Source of the DNA: Tissierellia bacterium | GTDB lineage: Bacteria; Bacillota; Clostridia; Tissierellales; Sedimentibacteraceae | Direction of reading: 5' to 3' | Assembly: GCA_012843025.1 (NCBI GenBank) | Contig: DURT01000083.1 | Location: 1-64,000, forward strand | DNA: 64,000 bases | Shown here: positions 63,179-64,000 of the stretch, piece after piece | Position numbering within the stretch: the stretch's first letter is position 1 | How the letters are laid out: each line of letters starts with the position of its first letter | Program-made: the position numbers and the translations under genes | Notes under the pieces: generated by a model | The model's input: the letters and a program-made list of their open reading frames with translations, nothing else | Told to the model about the DNA's origin: nothing | Database searches by the model: none

Positions 63179-64000
63179 CTATTTTTTTATGTATAATATA
63201 TTTTCTTTCAAAGCGTATTGTATATTATCCGCCATCTTTAACATGCAAACTATTTCTTCTGCCGTTATTTTTGTATTATATAGCTTATTAAGTTTTTCTA
63301 CAAGTAGAAATATATCTGTCTTTATTATTTTTGATTTTGTTTTGTTTATTAAAAACATCAGGGTTTTAATTTTCTCTTGATCTACTTTGTAATTGAAGTT
63401 TTCTTGATCTTCAACTGTATGTAGTATTAGCTGAATATTTCTTTTTCCATTAAAAATATTTTCCCTTAATGATACTATGTAGGAACGGGGCATGGACAAT
63501 ACATTTTCCAAAAGGTCCATTTTTCCAAATCCTATCACAGGTATTTCACAGTTACCCTGAGACAGTTTAAAACTTAAATGGGTACCATCCTTTCCTACTT
63601 TCCGGATATTTCTTATGGAACAATCTCTTACTGCCAATATTGGTTTAGGATTGCCACAGCCAAAGGGCTCAAACTTATTTATTTCGTCATAAAGTCTTAA
63701 GTTTATATCTGATACTTTCAATATTGCATCTACTGAAACTATTTTGTAATCTTTGTCAATATGAGGGTTTAACCCCATGAAAGTATTTAATTCATCGGTA
63801 AATATACTTATATTTTCCTCTGCAATAGTAAGGCCAGCTGCTAATTTATGACCCCCGTATTTCTCCAAATAACGGTCAACAGACTTAAAGGATTCGAAAA
63901 TATCCGCATATTCAAGGCTTCTAGCAGAGCCTTTTCCCATACCATCCTTCACGGAAATAACTACACTGGGTTTTTCATACTTTTCCGTTAGCTTGGAAGC
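63179..64000 (-). CDS. recJ: Single-stranded-DNA exonuclease RecJ, C-terminal part (runs off the window)
   Basis: The frame is open to the window edge (274 codons) with no start; an internal GTG at 63952 is not the real start. The visible part holds the DHHA1 domain ([28 protein letters not shown] with the conserved GGH) and the OB-fold ([23 protein letters not shown]). The catalytic DHH domain lies beyond 64000. It precedes apt by 14 nt. Confidence 0.94.
   Translation of the reverse strand, partial: ASKLTEKYEKPSVVISVKDGMGKGSARSLEYADIFESFKSVDRYLEKYGGHKLAAGLTIAEENISIFTDELNTFMGLNPHIDKDYKIVSVDAILKVSDINLRLYDEINKFEPFGCGNPKPILAVRDCSIRNIRKVGKDGTHLSFKLSQGNCEIPVIGFGKMDLLENVLSMPRSYIVSLRENIFNGKRNIQLILHTVEDQENFNYKVDQEKIKTLMFLINKTKSKIIKTDIFLLVEKLNKLYNTKITAEEIVCMLKMADNIQYALKENILYIKK

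Overview
The window is a low-GC, densely packed stretch of a Gram-positive, endospore-forming anaerobe, most likely a member of Clostridia/Tissierellia. The evidence is AGGAGG-type ribosome binding sites, the sporulation genes spoIVFA/spoIVFB, an uninterrupted pro-sigK and a PdaA-like deacetylase, a glmS ribozyme, RNase J, IreB, HemZ, NrdR and YrrL-YrrM-YrrO-type clustering. I cannot name the species from sequence alone. Most genes lie on the minus strand. In many of them an upstream in-frame NTG codon falls inside the Shine-Dalgarno sequence, so I trimmed those starts.

Layout: 0-2.6 kb glmS with its self-cleaving leader and a divergent tRNA-Leu(GAG). 2.6-5.5 kb an amidase, a GNAT enzyme and spoIVFA-spoIVFB. 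5.6-14.6 kb one long cell-shape operon (NusG-II protein, Gx transporter, DUF4321, maf, radC, mreBCD, an oversized PBP2 and a MinD-like ATPase). 14.8-19.6 kb nrdR, a thioesterase and a MacB-type exporter. 19.7-25 kb a pseudokinase-like membrane protein, a stress protein, an orphan response regulator, a ComEA-like protein and a D,D-carboxypeptidase. 25-30.2 kb ridA-rsfS-yqeK-nadD joined to a mannose-family PTS whose IIC gene is frameshifted into IID. 30.3-31.7 kb a Met-rich protein and sigK on the plus strand. 31.7-34.7 kb the mltG-trmR-trhP wall/tRNA-modification operon. 35-42.9 kb a peroxiredoxin and the alaS-ireB-AKR-ruvX-DUF1292-fur-rnj operon. 42.9-50.5 kb Rrf2/IscR-IscS-IscU, rarA, rseC, aspS and a polysaccharide deacetylase. 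57.6-64 kb a thioredoxin-like protein, hemZ, an MBL hydrolase, dtd, relA/spoT, apt and the 3' part of recJ.

The exceptional region is 50.6-57.6 kb, an F-type ATPase operon on the plus strand that looks imported (CGT-rich arginine codons in an AGA-rich neighbourhood). Its delta C-terminal domain is fused in frame ahead of alpha and is tandemly duplicated at an exact 360-bp period. Subunit c carries a signal-peptide-like extension. Three genes (delta-alpha, gamma, beta) each contain one in-frame stop codon, and two (subunit a, delta-alpha) lack an ATG/GTG/TTG start at the expected place, yet no frameshift is visible and the catalytic motifs are intact. This is either very recent decay by substitutions only, recoding, or a consensus artefact.

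Functionally the window links peptidoglycan supply and shape (GlmS, MreBCD, PBP2, MltG, D,D-carboxypeptidase), sporulation (SpoIVFA/B and their expected substrate pro-sigma-K), translation and tRNA quality (AlaRS, AspRS, DTD, RsfS, TrmR, TrhP), stringent response (RelA/SpoT) and Fe-S metabolism.
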